Part shown: positions 55,482-64,000 of the stretch, piece after piece
Layout: each line of letters begins with the position of its first letter
Position numbering within the stretch: position 1 is the first letter of the stretch
Origin: Rossellomorea aquimaris
GTDB lineage: Bacteria > Bacillota > Bacilli > Bacillales > Bacillaceae_B
Assembly: GCF_000935355.1 (NCBI RefSeq)
Contig: NZ_JXZC01000009.1
Span: 1-64,000, forward strand
Direction: 5' to 3'
DNA length: 64,000 nucleotides
Made by a program: the position numbers and the translations under genes
Notes under the pieces: model-generated
Database searches by the model: none
The model's input: the letters and a program-made list of their open reading frames with translations, nothing else
Told to the model about the DNA's origin: nothing

Positions 55482-55781
55482 GTTTCTGGATAGTATGGAG
55501 CAGAAAAAATAAATGATTATCCCAATGATTCGGGAAAGTAGGGTTAAATATTACTGGAAGAATATTCTAATATGAAATATTTCGTCATGAATAGGACGTT
55601 TTTCCAGTTGCCGTTATACAAGAATACAATCCTGTGACTTCTCGCTCAATTATTTCTTACTTAACTTAAAAAAGTAGGCATTCTCCATCCTTTTACCCTG
55701 TGAAAAGTTCCTGATACCCCAGAATATTCCTGCAGTTATATTCTTTTTGTGACTATGTACGTACTAGAAAGGAGAAAACAC

Positions 55782-55895
55782 GTGACTTTTCTATTAATTT
55801 CTGAATATTCAGATTTAAAACGACATAAACTTACAACATTTTACATCTATATTGGTTATCTTTGGGTTATCACCTACTTTTTACCAAGTAGTTGA
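55782..55895 (+). CDS. possible 37-residue upstream ORF before the protease gene
   Basis: GTG 55782 follows AAAGGAG at a good distance and opens a 37-codon frame (MTFLLISEYSDLKRHK..., ending ITYFLPSS) with a hydrophobic C-terminal half. It stops 55 bases before the protease start. It could be a leader peptide or chance. It is the only structure noticed in the 470-base spacer 55482-55950, apart from the protease RBS GGGAGG (55939-55944). Confidence 0.35.
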   Translation: MTFLLISEYSDLKRHKLTTFYIYIGYLWVITYFLPSS

Positions 55896-55950
55896 AGCAG
55901 GGAGGTGTCGGTATTACTGAAGGAATCAAAAATTACTGGGAGGGAATTAG

Positions 55951-58900
55951 ATGACAAGTAGAAAGCGGAAGGCAAGATGGTTATCCATTGTACTCACCTT
56001 AGTAATGTTTGTCCCGTTAATGTTTCCATTCAATGCAGGGGCAGCGAATACCTCACAATCAGCACTGGCTAAAGAAAAACCATCCACCTCAGCAAACGAA
56101 TCAGCAAAAGTGAATCCACAATCAAAGATCACATCGAAACTACAAGATCAATTCAAGAAAGATAAGCATGTCACATACTTAGTGAAATTCAAGGAGCAGC
56201 TGGATACAGAGGCTGTAGCTAAGAAGGCGGCTGAAAAAGCGAAAAAGCAGAAGCTGTCTGCTAACAGCAAAAAACTATTGAAACGAAATATGGTCGTCTC
56301 CGAGCTTCGAGCCACGGCCCTTGAATCTCAGGCAGAAGTGAAAGAATACTTAACGAAACAGAAGAAATCCGGGGCAGTAAAAGAAATAAAAGACTTCTAT
56401 GTTGTAAACGGAATGGCCGTTACTTCTACGAAAGAAGTAATGGAGAAGATTTCAACATTTGCAGAAGTTGATAAGATCTTACCGAATGAAACACGTCAAC
56501 TCATTCAACCGGCAAAAGCAGAAGGTGGTGCAGCTGGCGTTGCAGAAAAAGAAGTTCAAAACAGCCCTGCTTCCATTGAATGGAATATTGACCGAGTGGG
56601 TGCTCCGGCTGTTTGGGATATGGGAATTGATGGAGCAGGAACCGTTGTAGCATCGATTGATACAGGTGTTCAATGGAACCATCCGGCTTTACAGGAAAAA
56701 TATAGAGGGTATGACCCTCAAAATCCTGATGCCCCTGATCATGAGTTCAGCTGGTTTGATGCAACAGCCGGGCAAAGTGCACCTTATGATGATGATGGTC
56801 ACGGTACGCATGTTACAGGCACAATGGTTGGTTCAGAACCTGACGGGAGCAATCAGATCGGCGTTGCTCCAGGAGCGAAGTGGATTGCAGTAAAAGCATT
56901 CACGGCTAATGGAGGAACAGATGCTGATTTATTAGAAGCGGGAGAATGGATTCTGGCTCCAAAGGATTCAGAGGGCAACCCTCATCCGGAGATGGCTCCT
57001 GATGTTGTCAATAACTCTTGGGGTGGCGGTCCCGGTCTTGATGAGTGGTACCGGGATATGGTGAACGCCTGGAGAGCGGCCGAAATATTCCCTGAGTTTT
57101 CAGCAGGTAATACGACGTTATTTAATCCTGGTGGCCCAGGTTCAATCGCTAATCCGGCAAATTACCCGGAGTCCTTTGCTACAGGTGCAACAGATATTAA
57201 TGACAACCTTGGAAGCTTCTCACTTCAAGGTCCTTCACCATATGAGGAAGTTAAACCTGAAATTTCCGCACCGGGAGTGAATATTCGTTCTTCAGTACCG
57301 GGAAGTAACTATGAAGGCGGATGGAATGGTACATCAATGGCTGGTCCTCACGTCTCTGCAGTTGCAGCATTATTGAGACAAGTGGATGCAAGTTTGACGG
57401 TTGACGAAATGGAAGAAATCTTAATGTCAACGGCTGTTCCGTTGACTGACGGTACTTTCCCTGAAACGCCTAATAATGGATATGGTCATGGCTTGGTTAA
57501 CGCATTCGATGCCGTTTCATCCGTGATGAGCGGTATTGGAAAAGTAGAAGGGCAAGTTTCAAAAGAGGGGGATGACTCTGAAGCTCCAGTAATCAGCCAT
57601 GAAGCCCCTGGTGAAGCATTTGAAGGAATGAATCTGCCACTACAAGCGGAAGCAAATGATAATGTGAGTGTGACGAATGTTACATTACATTATCAAAATC
57701 AGGATGGTGCTTGGGAGTCTGTTGAAGCAACAAGATCTGCAGGCGACTATACATCAGGAACTTATGAGGCTACCATTCCTGGAGAAGCACTGACAGGAGA
57801 AAGTGTAACCTATAAATGGTCCGCAATGGACTTTGGCGGAAATGAAGTAGAAACGGATGCCTATTCTGTCACTCTTCTTCCGGGAATCACAGTCGGATAT
57901 GAGCAGGACTTTGAGTCATCTCCAAGTGGCTGGAATTCTTATGGACCAGGAAACAGCTGGGAGTGGGGTGTACCGGTAAATGGTCCTGGAGCAGCTACTT
58001 CAGGAGAAAAGGTATATGCAACAAGTCTGGATGGTACGTATGACAACAGTGCCAACATGTCATTACAAATGCCTCCGATCGATTTACCAGAAGGCAATAG
58101 CTTTTTACAATTCAAGCAGTGGCACGAGCTTGAAAGAAACTATGATTACGGTCATGTTTTTGTATCCACTGATGGTGAGACGTGGACACAGACGCTTCGT
58201 GTAAATGGCAATACGGATGGCTGGATTGATGGAGAAGTGGATCTAAGTCAATATGCCGGTCAGCGCATCTACGTCGCTTTTAATGTGACAACAGATGGAA
58301 GTGTAGTGAAACAAGGTTGGTACGTTGATGATGTGAAACTAAGTGGTGAATCGATTCTGCCAGCTAAAAAGATGAACCTTGGATTGAAATCGAAGGATGA
58401 GACGTCATCGTCTATTTCGAAGAAACCGAGTGTGAATCCGAATAAAATAAATTTGGATAAAAAAGTTACGAAAGAAGAACCAGTAGAAGACAAAGCGGCA
58501 CCGGTATTACTTCCGCTTCAAGCAGAAGTGAGTGTCTTGGAAACAGGCCGTTCTGTTTATACAAATCCTGCAAATGGTTCATACGAAATGACTCATGCAG
58601 CAGGTGACTTTACCCTGCAAGCTTCAACCTATGGTTTCAGATCTCAAACGCAGAGTGTAACGATTGAAGCAGACCAAACATCTACTGCCAATTTTACACT
58701 CGAGGAAATTCCTCAAGGGAATATTACGGGAACAGTCACAAATGAAATTTCTGGAGAACCTGTTGAGGGAGCTACTGTCTTCTTACTTGAAGATGCTGTT
58801 GTGGAACCTGTGGAAACGAATGAAAATGGTGGATATGAACTGGAGGCATATGAAGGTGAGTACACCCTTAAGGTAGTTGCACCTTACTACTATAGTAAGG

Positions 58901-60300
58901 AAATGACAGTAACAGTTGAAGGTGGAGAAGTCACAAATGCCGATGTTTCATTAGAGCCTTTCATCGGGTATCCTGGTGAAATTGGTTACGATGATGGAAC
59001 AGCTGAAAACGCACGTGCATTCTATGATGCAGGTAATGGCTGGGCTGTGAAAATGTCTCTTGAAGAAGGCAATGAAACTGCATTGGTTACAGGTGGACTA
59101 TTCCGATTCTGGGATACAGAATGGCCAGTACCAGGCGGAACTGAATTCCAAGTTGCCGTTTATGATGCATCTGGTCCTGATGGCGCTCCTGGTAAGAAAG
59201 TTGCCGGTCCGTTTGATGGAACTGCTTTACGTAACGGGGAATGGACACATGTAGATCTTAGCCAGCATGGCATCATGGTAGAGGGTGATTTCTACATGGT
59301 TTACATTCAATCAGCTCCAAATCCGAACGCGCCAGGACTTGGAACAGATGAAGATGGCGAATATGCCGCAAGAAGCTGGCAATTCGTCGGAGGTGCATGG
59401 TCACAAGCACCAGAAGATGAAGGGAACTATATGATTCGTGCAACAGTGAATTATGAAGTCACTGCGCCGGTCATCACATCACCGAAAGATGGATCATTTA
59501 CAAATAAGGACTCGGTTACCGTTGAAGGGACTTCTGCCCCGACCACAACCGTTCACCTTTTTAATGGTGACGACGAAGTGGCAACAACAGAAACGATGGA
59601 AGATGGCACCTTCTCTGCGGATGTTTCATTACACGATGGGGAGAACTCGATTACTGCAAAGGCAGCAACCGAGCAAGGTATGACAGGACCATCTGAGCCT
59701 GTGACCATCACCCTTGATCAAGTGAAGCCAGAGCTTGCCATCACATCTCCGAAAGAAGGCATGAAAACGAATCGTGAAGCCATCACCGTGGAAGGAACGA
59801 TTGTCGATGAAAACCTCGCCTGGGTGAAAGTAAATGGCGAGAAAGCTTCTGTAAGTGATGGGAAGTTCAGTCATAGACTGCTTCTGAATGAAGGAGAAAA
59901 TGTCATCCAGGTAGTAGCGAAAGATAAAGCTGGAAACAAAAAGAAACAAAGAGTGACAGTCTTTGCTAAATTTGGTGACATCGCAGTTGAAAATCTTCTT
60001 CCTGCTGAAGATAAAGAGCTGAAGAAGGGTGAATCGGTTAAAATCGAATTTGACAGTGAGCCTGGATTAGATGCTACCTTCGTCATCCAAATGCCACTGA
60101 CAAATGCACGATCCCAAGTAACAAACGCAAATGAGCTTCCAATGATGGAAACATCAGAAGGTCACTACGTCGGTTATTATACAGCCACTTCAAATGTAAA
60201 GGCACCTGGAGCACTTATTGAAGTGAAGATTTCCGATGATTATGGAAATGTCACAACGAAACGTGCAGAAGGTAAATTGTATATCAATACAAAGAAATAA
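55951..60300 (+). CDS. bpr: Bacillopeptidase F-like secreted S8 serine protease
   Basis: A large (1449 residues) secreted subtilase. The signal peptide (about 1-31, ending NAGAA) is followed by an inhibitor-I9-type propeptide (about 55-185) and the S8 domain with Asp237 (VASIDTGVQ), His284 (DDDGHGTHVTG), oxyanion Asn387 (FSAGN) and Ser462 (GTSMAGPHVSA). C-terminal regions follow: a MAM/immune-inhibitor-like beta domain (about 650-795: YEQDFESSPSGW...VDDVKL), carboxypeptidase-regulatory-like Ig modules (about 860-1010), and Big-type repeats (SPKDGSFTNKDSVTVEG, SPKEGMKTNREAITVEG). No LPXTG anchor. Identity as bacillopeptidase F is by architecture. It probably releases peptides and amino acids, some of which feed the upstream bkd pathway. 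Confidence 0.9.
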   Translation: MTSRKRKARWLSIVLTLVMFVPLMFPFNAGAANTSQSALAKEKPSTSANESAKVNPQSKITSKLQDQFKKDKHVTYLVKFKEQLDTEAVAKKAAEKAKKQKLSANSKKLLKRNMVVSELRATALESQAEVKEYLTKQKKSGAVKEIKDFYVVNGMAVTSTKEVMEKISTFAEVDKILPNETRQLIQPAKAEGGAAGVAEKEVQNSPASIEWNIDRVGAPAVWDMGIDGAGTVVASIDTGVQWNHPALQEKYRGYDPQNPDAPDHEFSWFDATAGQSAPYDDDGHGTHVTGTMVGSEPDGSNQIGVAPGAKWIAVKAFTANGGTDADLLEAGEWILAPKDSEGNPHPEMAPDVVNNSWGGGPGLDEWYRDMVNAWRAAEIFPEFSAGNTTLFNPGGPGSIANPANYPESFATGATDINDNLGSFSLQGPSPYEEVKPEISAPGVNIRSSVPGSNYEGGWNGTSMAGPHVSAVAALLRQVDASLTVDEMEEILMSTAVPLTDGTFPETPNNGYGHGLVNAFDAVSSVMSGIGKVEGQVSKEGDDSEAPVISHEAPGEAFEGMNLPLQAEANDNVSVTNVTLHYQNQDGAWESVEATRSAGDYTSGTYEATIPGEALTGESVTYKWSAMDFGGNEVETDAYSVTLLPGITVGYEQDFESSPSGWNSYGPGNSWEWGVPVNGPGAATSGEKVYATSLDGTYDNSANMSLQMPPIDLPEGNSFLQFKQWHELERNYDYGHVFVSTDGETWTQTLRVNGNTDGWIDGEVDLSQYAGQRIYVAFNVTTDGSVVKQGWYVDDVKLSGESILPAKKMNLGLKSKDETSSSISKKPSVNPNKINLDKKVTKEEPVEDKAAPVLLPLQAEVSVLETGRSVYTNPANGSYEMTHAAGDFTLQASTYGFRSQTQSVTIEADQTSTANFTLEEIPQGNITGTVTNEISGEPVEGATVFLLEDAVVEPVETNENGGYELEAYEGEYTLKVVAPYYYSKEMTVTVEGGEVTNADVSLEPFIGYPGEIGYDDGTAENARAFYDAGNGWAVKMSLEEGNETALVTGGLFRFWDTEWPVPGGTEFQVAVYDASGPDGAPGKKVAGPFDGTALRNGEWTHVDLSQHGIMVEGDFYMVYIQSAPNPNAPGLGTDEDGEYAARSWQFVGGAWSQAPEDEGNYMIRATVNYEVTAPVITSPKDGSFTNKDSVTVEGTSAPTTTVHLFNGDDEVATTETMEDGTFSADVSLHDGENSITAKAATEQGMTGPSEPVTITLDQVKPELAITSPKEGMKTNREAITVEGTIVDENLAWVKVNGEKASVSDGKFSHRLLLNEGENVIQVVAKDKAGNKKKQRVTVFAKFGDIAVENLLPAEDKELKKGESVKIEFDSEPGLDATFVIQMPLTNARSQVTNANELPMMETSEGHYVGYYTATSNVKAPGALIEVKISDDYGNVTTKRAEGKLYINTKK

Positions 60301-60312
60301 AGATTAAGGGAG

Positions 60313-60348
60313 GAAGAGTCGACCCCGTCGACTCTTCTTTCTTTTTTT
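60313..60348 (+). terminator. intrinsic terminator of protease gene
   Basis: GAAGAGTCGAC-CCC-GTCGACTCTTC stem, then CTTTTTTT. Confidence 0.92.
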
Positions 60349-60472
60349 GATTCATTTACCAGAGAGATTGAAGAAATACGTTTTCTTTTATATACTAAAA
60401 TAGTATTAGTATAAACATTTTGAATGTTCAATGTGCAATCATGCTAGTTAAGTGAGATTTTTCAGATGCAAA

Positions 60473-60486
60473 TGTAAACGATTACA
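60473..60486 (+). promoter_or_regulatory. cre site (CcpA operator) upstream of mutA
   Basis: TGTAAACGATTACA fits the catabolite-responsive element consensus TGWAANCGNTNWCA at every position. It lies 27 bases before the mutA start, so CcpA should repress mutAB when preferred sugars are present. Confidence 0.85.
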
Positions 60487-60512
60487 ATCATACGGGTCGA
60501 AAGAGGGGTACT

Positions 60513-62294
60513 ATGAAGCTTAGTGATATGAAAGAGCAATCATTCAGTCGACGAACACTTACAGAATGGCAGGAAGCAGCTGAAATAGCGTTAAAGGGGA
60601 AAGGGATTCGTTCCTTACATACGAAAACCTATGAAAATATTGAACTTAAACCGTTATACACGAAAGAAGATTTACCTGGAGTGGATAGGGTGAATGCTTA
60701 TATCCCTAATGTTCAAGGGAAATTGGAGAGGACTCCAAAATGGTTCATCGCTCAACCGGTCAAAAGGGGCTCTTGGGAGGAACTCACTTCTGCAATGAAG
60801 GATGCATTATCCCGGGGGCAGAACTGTGTTTCATTTCAAGTAGGTGACTTAGACTTAAGAGAAGGCTTCCATCAATTTATAAAAGAAGTCGTTGAGTTTG
60901 AGACTCCTGTCTTTTCCATTGAAAAAAAGACAGCACTCTCTATTCAGCGACTGATGGAAATACCTGAACTGAGGGACCTCAAAGGTGTAATGGGCTTTGA
61001 TCCAATAAATGAAAATCGAGAGTTATTTGAAGATTGGTTGAAAGTTGTAAAAGACGTAGATGAGTATCTGCCTTATCTGAAGACCATAATCATTAATTCT
61101 GCCCAGTATCATAATAGTGGAGGAAGTGCCACGCAGGAATTGGCATACGGTCTGAGTGAAGGGGTAGCTTATATTGAAGCACTTCAGAGAAAAGGGTGGA
61201 CCATAGAAAAGATTGCTGATAAAATGCATTTTCATTTTGCAGTAGGCAGTCATTTCTTTATGGAAATAGCCAAGATCAGAGCTTTTAAGAAATTGTGGCA
61301 AGAGGTATTATCGTCTTATGGACTTTCAGAACAAGCGATCGCACATTCGGTCAGCTGCAGTGCTGAAACGTCTCAGTTGAACAAATCCACTCTCGATGCG
61401 TATGTCAATATGCTTCGCGGGGGAGGAGAAGCGTTTTCTGCCATTCTTGCTGGGGTGGATTATCTTCTTGTTGCTCCATTCAATGAAGTGAGTGGGGAAG
61501 TGAACGGGTTTTCTGAGAGAATTGCCCGGAATACTCAACTGATCCTTGGGGAAGAAGCTCATTTGGATAAAGTGGTCGACCCTGGAGGCGGTTCTTTTTA
61601 TGTGGAATGGTTATCAGAAGAGGTAGGTAAGCTTGCATGGAAGGAATTTCAACAGGTCGATGGAGATGGGGGAATTCTTGTCTGCCTGAAAAATGGTTCC
61701 ATACATGAAAAAATAAATAGAGTGAGAGCGTCTCGCATTCATGATTTAGCCACAAGAAAAAACTCTATGATCGGGACGAATATCTATTCAAACCTTGAAG
61801 AGACAGTTCAAACTCCAACATCTAATAGTGTGGATGAGCGTTTGTCACTTCCTTTTGAAAGATTAAGAGAAAGGACACATAAGCTGACAAGTAAACCGGT
61901 GGCAGGTTTAATAGGGTTAGGAAAGTTAAAAACCCACAAGCCCCGTGTTGATTTTGTAAAAGGATTTTTAGCGACGGGGGGCATTCATGCGAATCAAAGT
62001 AAAGAGTGCTTCTCTAAGGAAGATGTACTTCAATTTGTGGAGGAAACCCGTTATCCGTACTATGTGGTTTGTGGAACAGAGGAAGAATATCAAGATAAAC
62101 TGCCCATGCTGATTGAGTCCATCCATCATATTGATTCCACCATTGTGATTGACGCAGCAGGGAAAATATCTGATGAGCATGAGTGGGTTCGTATAGGGCT
62201 GAATGGATCCATTTACAACAAGCAAAACATTCTGGAAAAAGTAAATGAGCTGTTAATCATCTGGGAGGAGGGAATTGACAATGACAAAGCCTGA
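60513..62294 (+). CDS. mutA: Methylmalonyl-CoA mutase small (beta) subunit
   Basis: Partner subunit of the cobalamin-dependent enzyme that converts (R)-methylmalonyl-CoA to succinyl-CoA. The 593 residues have the TIM-barrel of the mutase family ([36 protein letters not shown]) and a degenerate C-terminal flavodoxin-like domain lacking the B12-binding DxHxxG. It overlaps mutB by 14 bases. Confidence 0.93.
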   Translation: MKLSDMKEQSFSRRTLTEWQEAAEIALKGKGIRSLHTKTYENIELKPLYTKEDLPGVDRVNAYIPNVQGKLERTPKWFIAQPVKRGSWEELTSAMKDALSRGQNCVSFQVGDLDLREGFHQFIKEVVEFETPVFSIEKKTALSIQRLMEIPELRDLKGVMGFDPINENRELFEDWLKVVKDVDEYLPYLKTIIINSAQYHNSGGSATQELAYGLSEGVAYIEALQRKGWTIEKIADKMHFHFAVGSHFFMEIAKIRAFKKLWQEVLSSYGLSEQAIAHSVSCSAETSQLNKSTLDAYVNMLRGGGEAFSAILAGVDYLLVAPFNEVSGEVNGFSERIARNTQLILGEEAHLDKVVDPGGGSFYVEWLSEEVGKLAWKEFQQVDGDGGILVCLKNGSIHEKINRVRASRIHDLATRKNSMIGTNIYSNLEETVQTPTSNSVDERLSLPFERLRERTHKLTSKPVAGLIGLGKLKTHKPRVDFVKGFLATGGIHANQSKECFSKEDVLQFVEETRYPYYVVCGTEEEYQDKLPMLIESIHHIDSTIVIDAAGKISDEHEWVRIGLNGSIYNKQNILEKVNELLIIWEEGIDNDKA

Positions 62295-64000
62295 TTGGCA
62301 AGCAATCAACCCTTATTCGAAAGAAACGAGAACGAATGATGGTTCTCTGACAGGCAGTACCTACGAGACAAATGAGAAGATCGTCATTAAATCTCTTTAT
62401 TCAGAAGCGGACTCAAAGGATATATCCCATGGGGAAGACCTCCCAGGCTTGGCACCTTATACAAGGGGACCGTACCCGACGATGTATGTGAATCGTCCTT
62501 GGACCGTAAGGCAGTATGCAGGATTTTCAACAGCAGAAGAAAGCAATGCGTTCTATAGAAGAAATTTAAGTATGGGGCAGAAAGGACTCTCTGTTGCTTT
62601 TGATTTAGCAACCCATCGCGGCTATGATTCAGATCATCCGCGTGTAGTGGGGGATGTAGGGAAAGCGGGAGTAGCCATCGATTCGATTCTGGATATGAAG
62701 ATTCTGTTTGATGGAATACCTCTTGACCAAATGTCTGTTTCCATGACGATGAACGGAGCGGTGCTGCCCATTCTTGCATTTTATATCGTCACGGCAGAAG
62801 AACAGGGCGTTTCGCAGGAGAAGCTGTCCGGTACGATTCAAAATGATATTTTGAAAGAGTATATGGTGCGGAATACCTATATTTATCCTCCTGAAACATC
62901 CATGAAGATCATTGCCGATATTTTTGAATATACATCCAAACATATGCCGAAGTTTAATAGCATCAGTATTTCCGGATATCACATGCAGGAAGCGGGAGCA
63001 CCTGCCGATATTGAGCTGGCTTATACATTAGCGGACGGTCTTGAATATGTACGGACTGGTCTCAAGGCAGGGATCGATATCGACTCATTTGCACCGAGAC
63101 TATCATTCTTCTGGGCCATCGGCATGAACTATTTCATGGAAGTAGCCAAAATGAGGGCGGCAAGAAGGATTTGGGCAAAAATGATGAAAACATTCAACCC
63201 TCAGAATCCTAAATCCATGGCGCTAAGGACTCACTCCCAAACATCTGGTTGGAGTCTAACGGAGCAGGATCCTTATAATAATGTCATTCGTACATTACTT
63301 GAGGCGCATGCGGCAGCCATGGGCCATACACAATCCCTTCATACAAATGCACTGGACGAAGCGATTGCGCTGCCGACAGACTTTTCAGCACGGATCGCCC
63401 GTAATACACAGCTGTATCTTCAAGAGGAAACCGGCATTACGAAAGTGATTGATCCATGGGCAGGCTCCCATTATGTAGAATCCTTGACGGATCAACTTAT
63501 GGAGAAGGCATGGGAACATATCGAAGAAATCGAAGAGCTTGGCGGCATGACGAAGGCGATAGATACCGGATTGCCGAAGATGAGGATCGAGGAAGCGGCT
63601 GCCAGAAGACAGGCGATGATTGATTCAGGAGACGAAGCGATTATTGGCGTAAATAAATATCGTCTCGACAAGGAAGACCCGATTGAAACATTGGATATCG
63701 ATAATACGGTTGTAAGACAAAAACAAGTAGAACGAATCCAAAAGCTTAAAGAAGAAAGAAATGACGAGAGAGTGATCGAAACGCTTCAAGCATTAACCCA
63801 TGCAGCAGAAACAGGGGAAGGGAATCTCCTTGAGAAAGCGGTTGATGCAGCAAGAGCACGTGCCACATTAGGAGAAATATCCGATGCGATAGAGAAAGTA
63901 TCGGGACGGCACAAAGCGACCATTAGAAGTATAAGCGGGGTGTACAGCTCGAATTTTTCAAATGAACAAGAAATCAATATAGTAAAAGAAATGACAGAAG
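62281..64000 (+). CDS. mutB: Methylmalonyl-CoA mutase large (alpha) subunit, 3' end beyond window
   Basis: Catalytic subunit, starting [16 protein letters not shown]. It has [30 protein letters not shown], the [15 protein letters not shown] substrate segment, [26 protein letters not shown] and the [10 protein letters not shown] loop. It stays open to base 64000 (about 573 codons), so the C-terminal cobalamin-binding domain (DxHxxG) lies to the right. ATG 62281 is inside the end of mutA. It connects with propionyl-CoA from Val/Ile breakdown by the bkd operon. Confidence 0.95.
   Translation, partial: MTKPDWQAINPYSKETRTNDGSLTGSTYETNEKIVIKSLYSEADSKDISHGEDLPGLAPYTRGPYPTMYVNRPWTVRQYAGFSTAEESNAFYRRNLSMGQKGLSVAFDLATHRGYDSDHPRVVGDVGKAGVAIDSILDMKILFDGIPLDQMSVSMTMNGAVLPILAFYIVTAEEQGVSQEKLSGTIQNDILKEYMVRNTYIYPPETSMKIIADIFEYTSKHMPKFNSISISGYHMQEAGAPADIELAYTLADGLEYVRTGLKAGIDIDSFAPRLSFFWAIGMNYFMEVAKMRAARRIWAKMMKTFNPQNPKSMALRTHSQTSGWSLTEQDPYNNVIRTLLEAHAAAMGHTQSLHTNALDEAIALPTDFSARIARNTQLYLQEETGITKVIDPWAGSHYVESLTDQLMEKAWEHIEEIEELGGMTKAIDTGLPKMRIEEAAARRQAMIDSGDEAIIGVNKYRLDKEDPIETLDIDNTVVRQKQVERIQKLKEERNDERVIETLQALTHAAETGEGNLLEKAVDAARARATLGEISDAIEKVSGRHKATIRSISGVYSSNFSNEQEINIVKEMTE

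Overview
The window is chromosomal DNA from an endospore-forming, competence-capable member of the Bacillaceae. The evidence is the Bacillus subtilis-like order comG - yqhG/yqhH - gcvT/gcvPA/gcvPB - yqhL/lipM - yqhO/P/R - aroQ/papA/efp - spoIIIAA-AH - accBC/yqhY - nusB/folD/xseAB/ispA - dxs/tlyA/argR/recN - spoIVB/spo0A - yqiK/yqzF/bkdR - ptb/bcd/buk/lpdV/bkdAA/AB/B, together with sporulation genes, low-to-moderate GC and strong AGGAGG-type ribosome binding sites. Gene content (OLE RNA, class II ribonucleotide reductase, methylmalonyl-CoA mutase) suggests a halotolerant or alkali-tolerant environmental Bacillus relative, possibly Rossellomorea-like. The genus is inference.

Layout. 1-100: end of a dispersed repeat and tRNA-Gln (-). 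244-4265: comGA-GG, the DNA-uptake pseudopilus operon, then aroK and yqzE. 5047-7550: yqhG/yqhH (-), an unstudied SNF2 helicase pair. 7659-11971: glycine riboswitch, gcvT-gcvPA-gcvPB and terminator. 12136-12312: a 21-bp-period array, then yqhL (-). 13011-17757: lipM, NrdR boxes with B12-dependent nrdJ, and yqhO. 17774-20596: yqhP (-), yqhR, aroQ, papA. 20635-26642: efp and the eight-gene spoIIIA operon. 26880-29268: accB-accC-yqhY. 29343-29785: a second 21-bp array and long-hairpin repeats. 29886-37848: nusB-folD-xseA-xseB-ispA-[OLE RNA]-oapA-dxs-tlyA. 37910-38442: a third periodic array and more hairpin repeats. 38536-43294: argR, recN, spoIVB, spo0A. 43525-43710: an unrecognised Arg/Asp-rich small protein. 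43903-55437: yqiK, yqzF (-), bkdR and the sigma-54-driven branched-chain keto-acid operon. 55951-60300: a 1449-residue bacillopeptidase F-like protease. 60473-64000: a cre site, mutA and the start of mutB, which runs off the window.

How it fits together. The ispA-OLE-oapA-dxs segment is the signature locus of OLE (ornate, large, extremophilic) RNA, a roughly 600-nt structured RNA that acts at the membrane with the protein OapA. It is absent from the same locus of B. subtilis and is the most exciting system here. The bkd operon converts Leu/Ile/Val to branched acyl-CoAs. mutAB can take the propionyl-CoA branch (from Val and Ile) to succinyl-CoA, under probable CcpA control. nrdJ and mutAB both need cobalamin.

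The intergenic spacers carry two repeat classes that the genes do not explain. One is a set of three arrays with 20-21 bp period (two helical turns), each placed just after an intrinsic terminator. The other is a family of about 120-nt hairpins whose copies differ in sequence but keep arm complementarity, which is strong covariation. All identifications are by reading motifs and recalled homologues; no database search was run.
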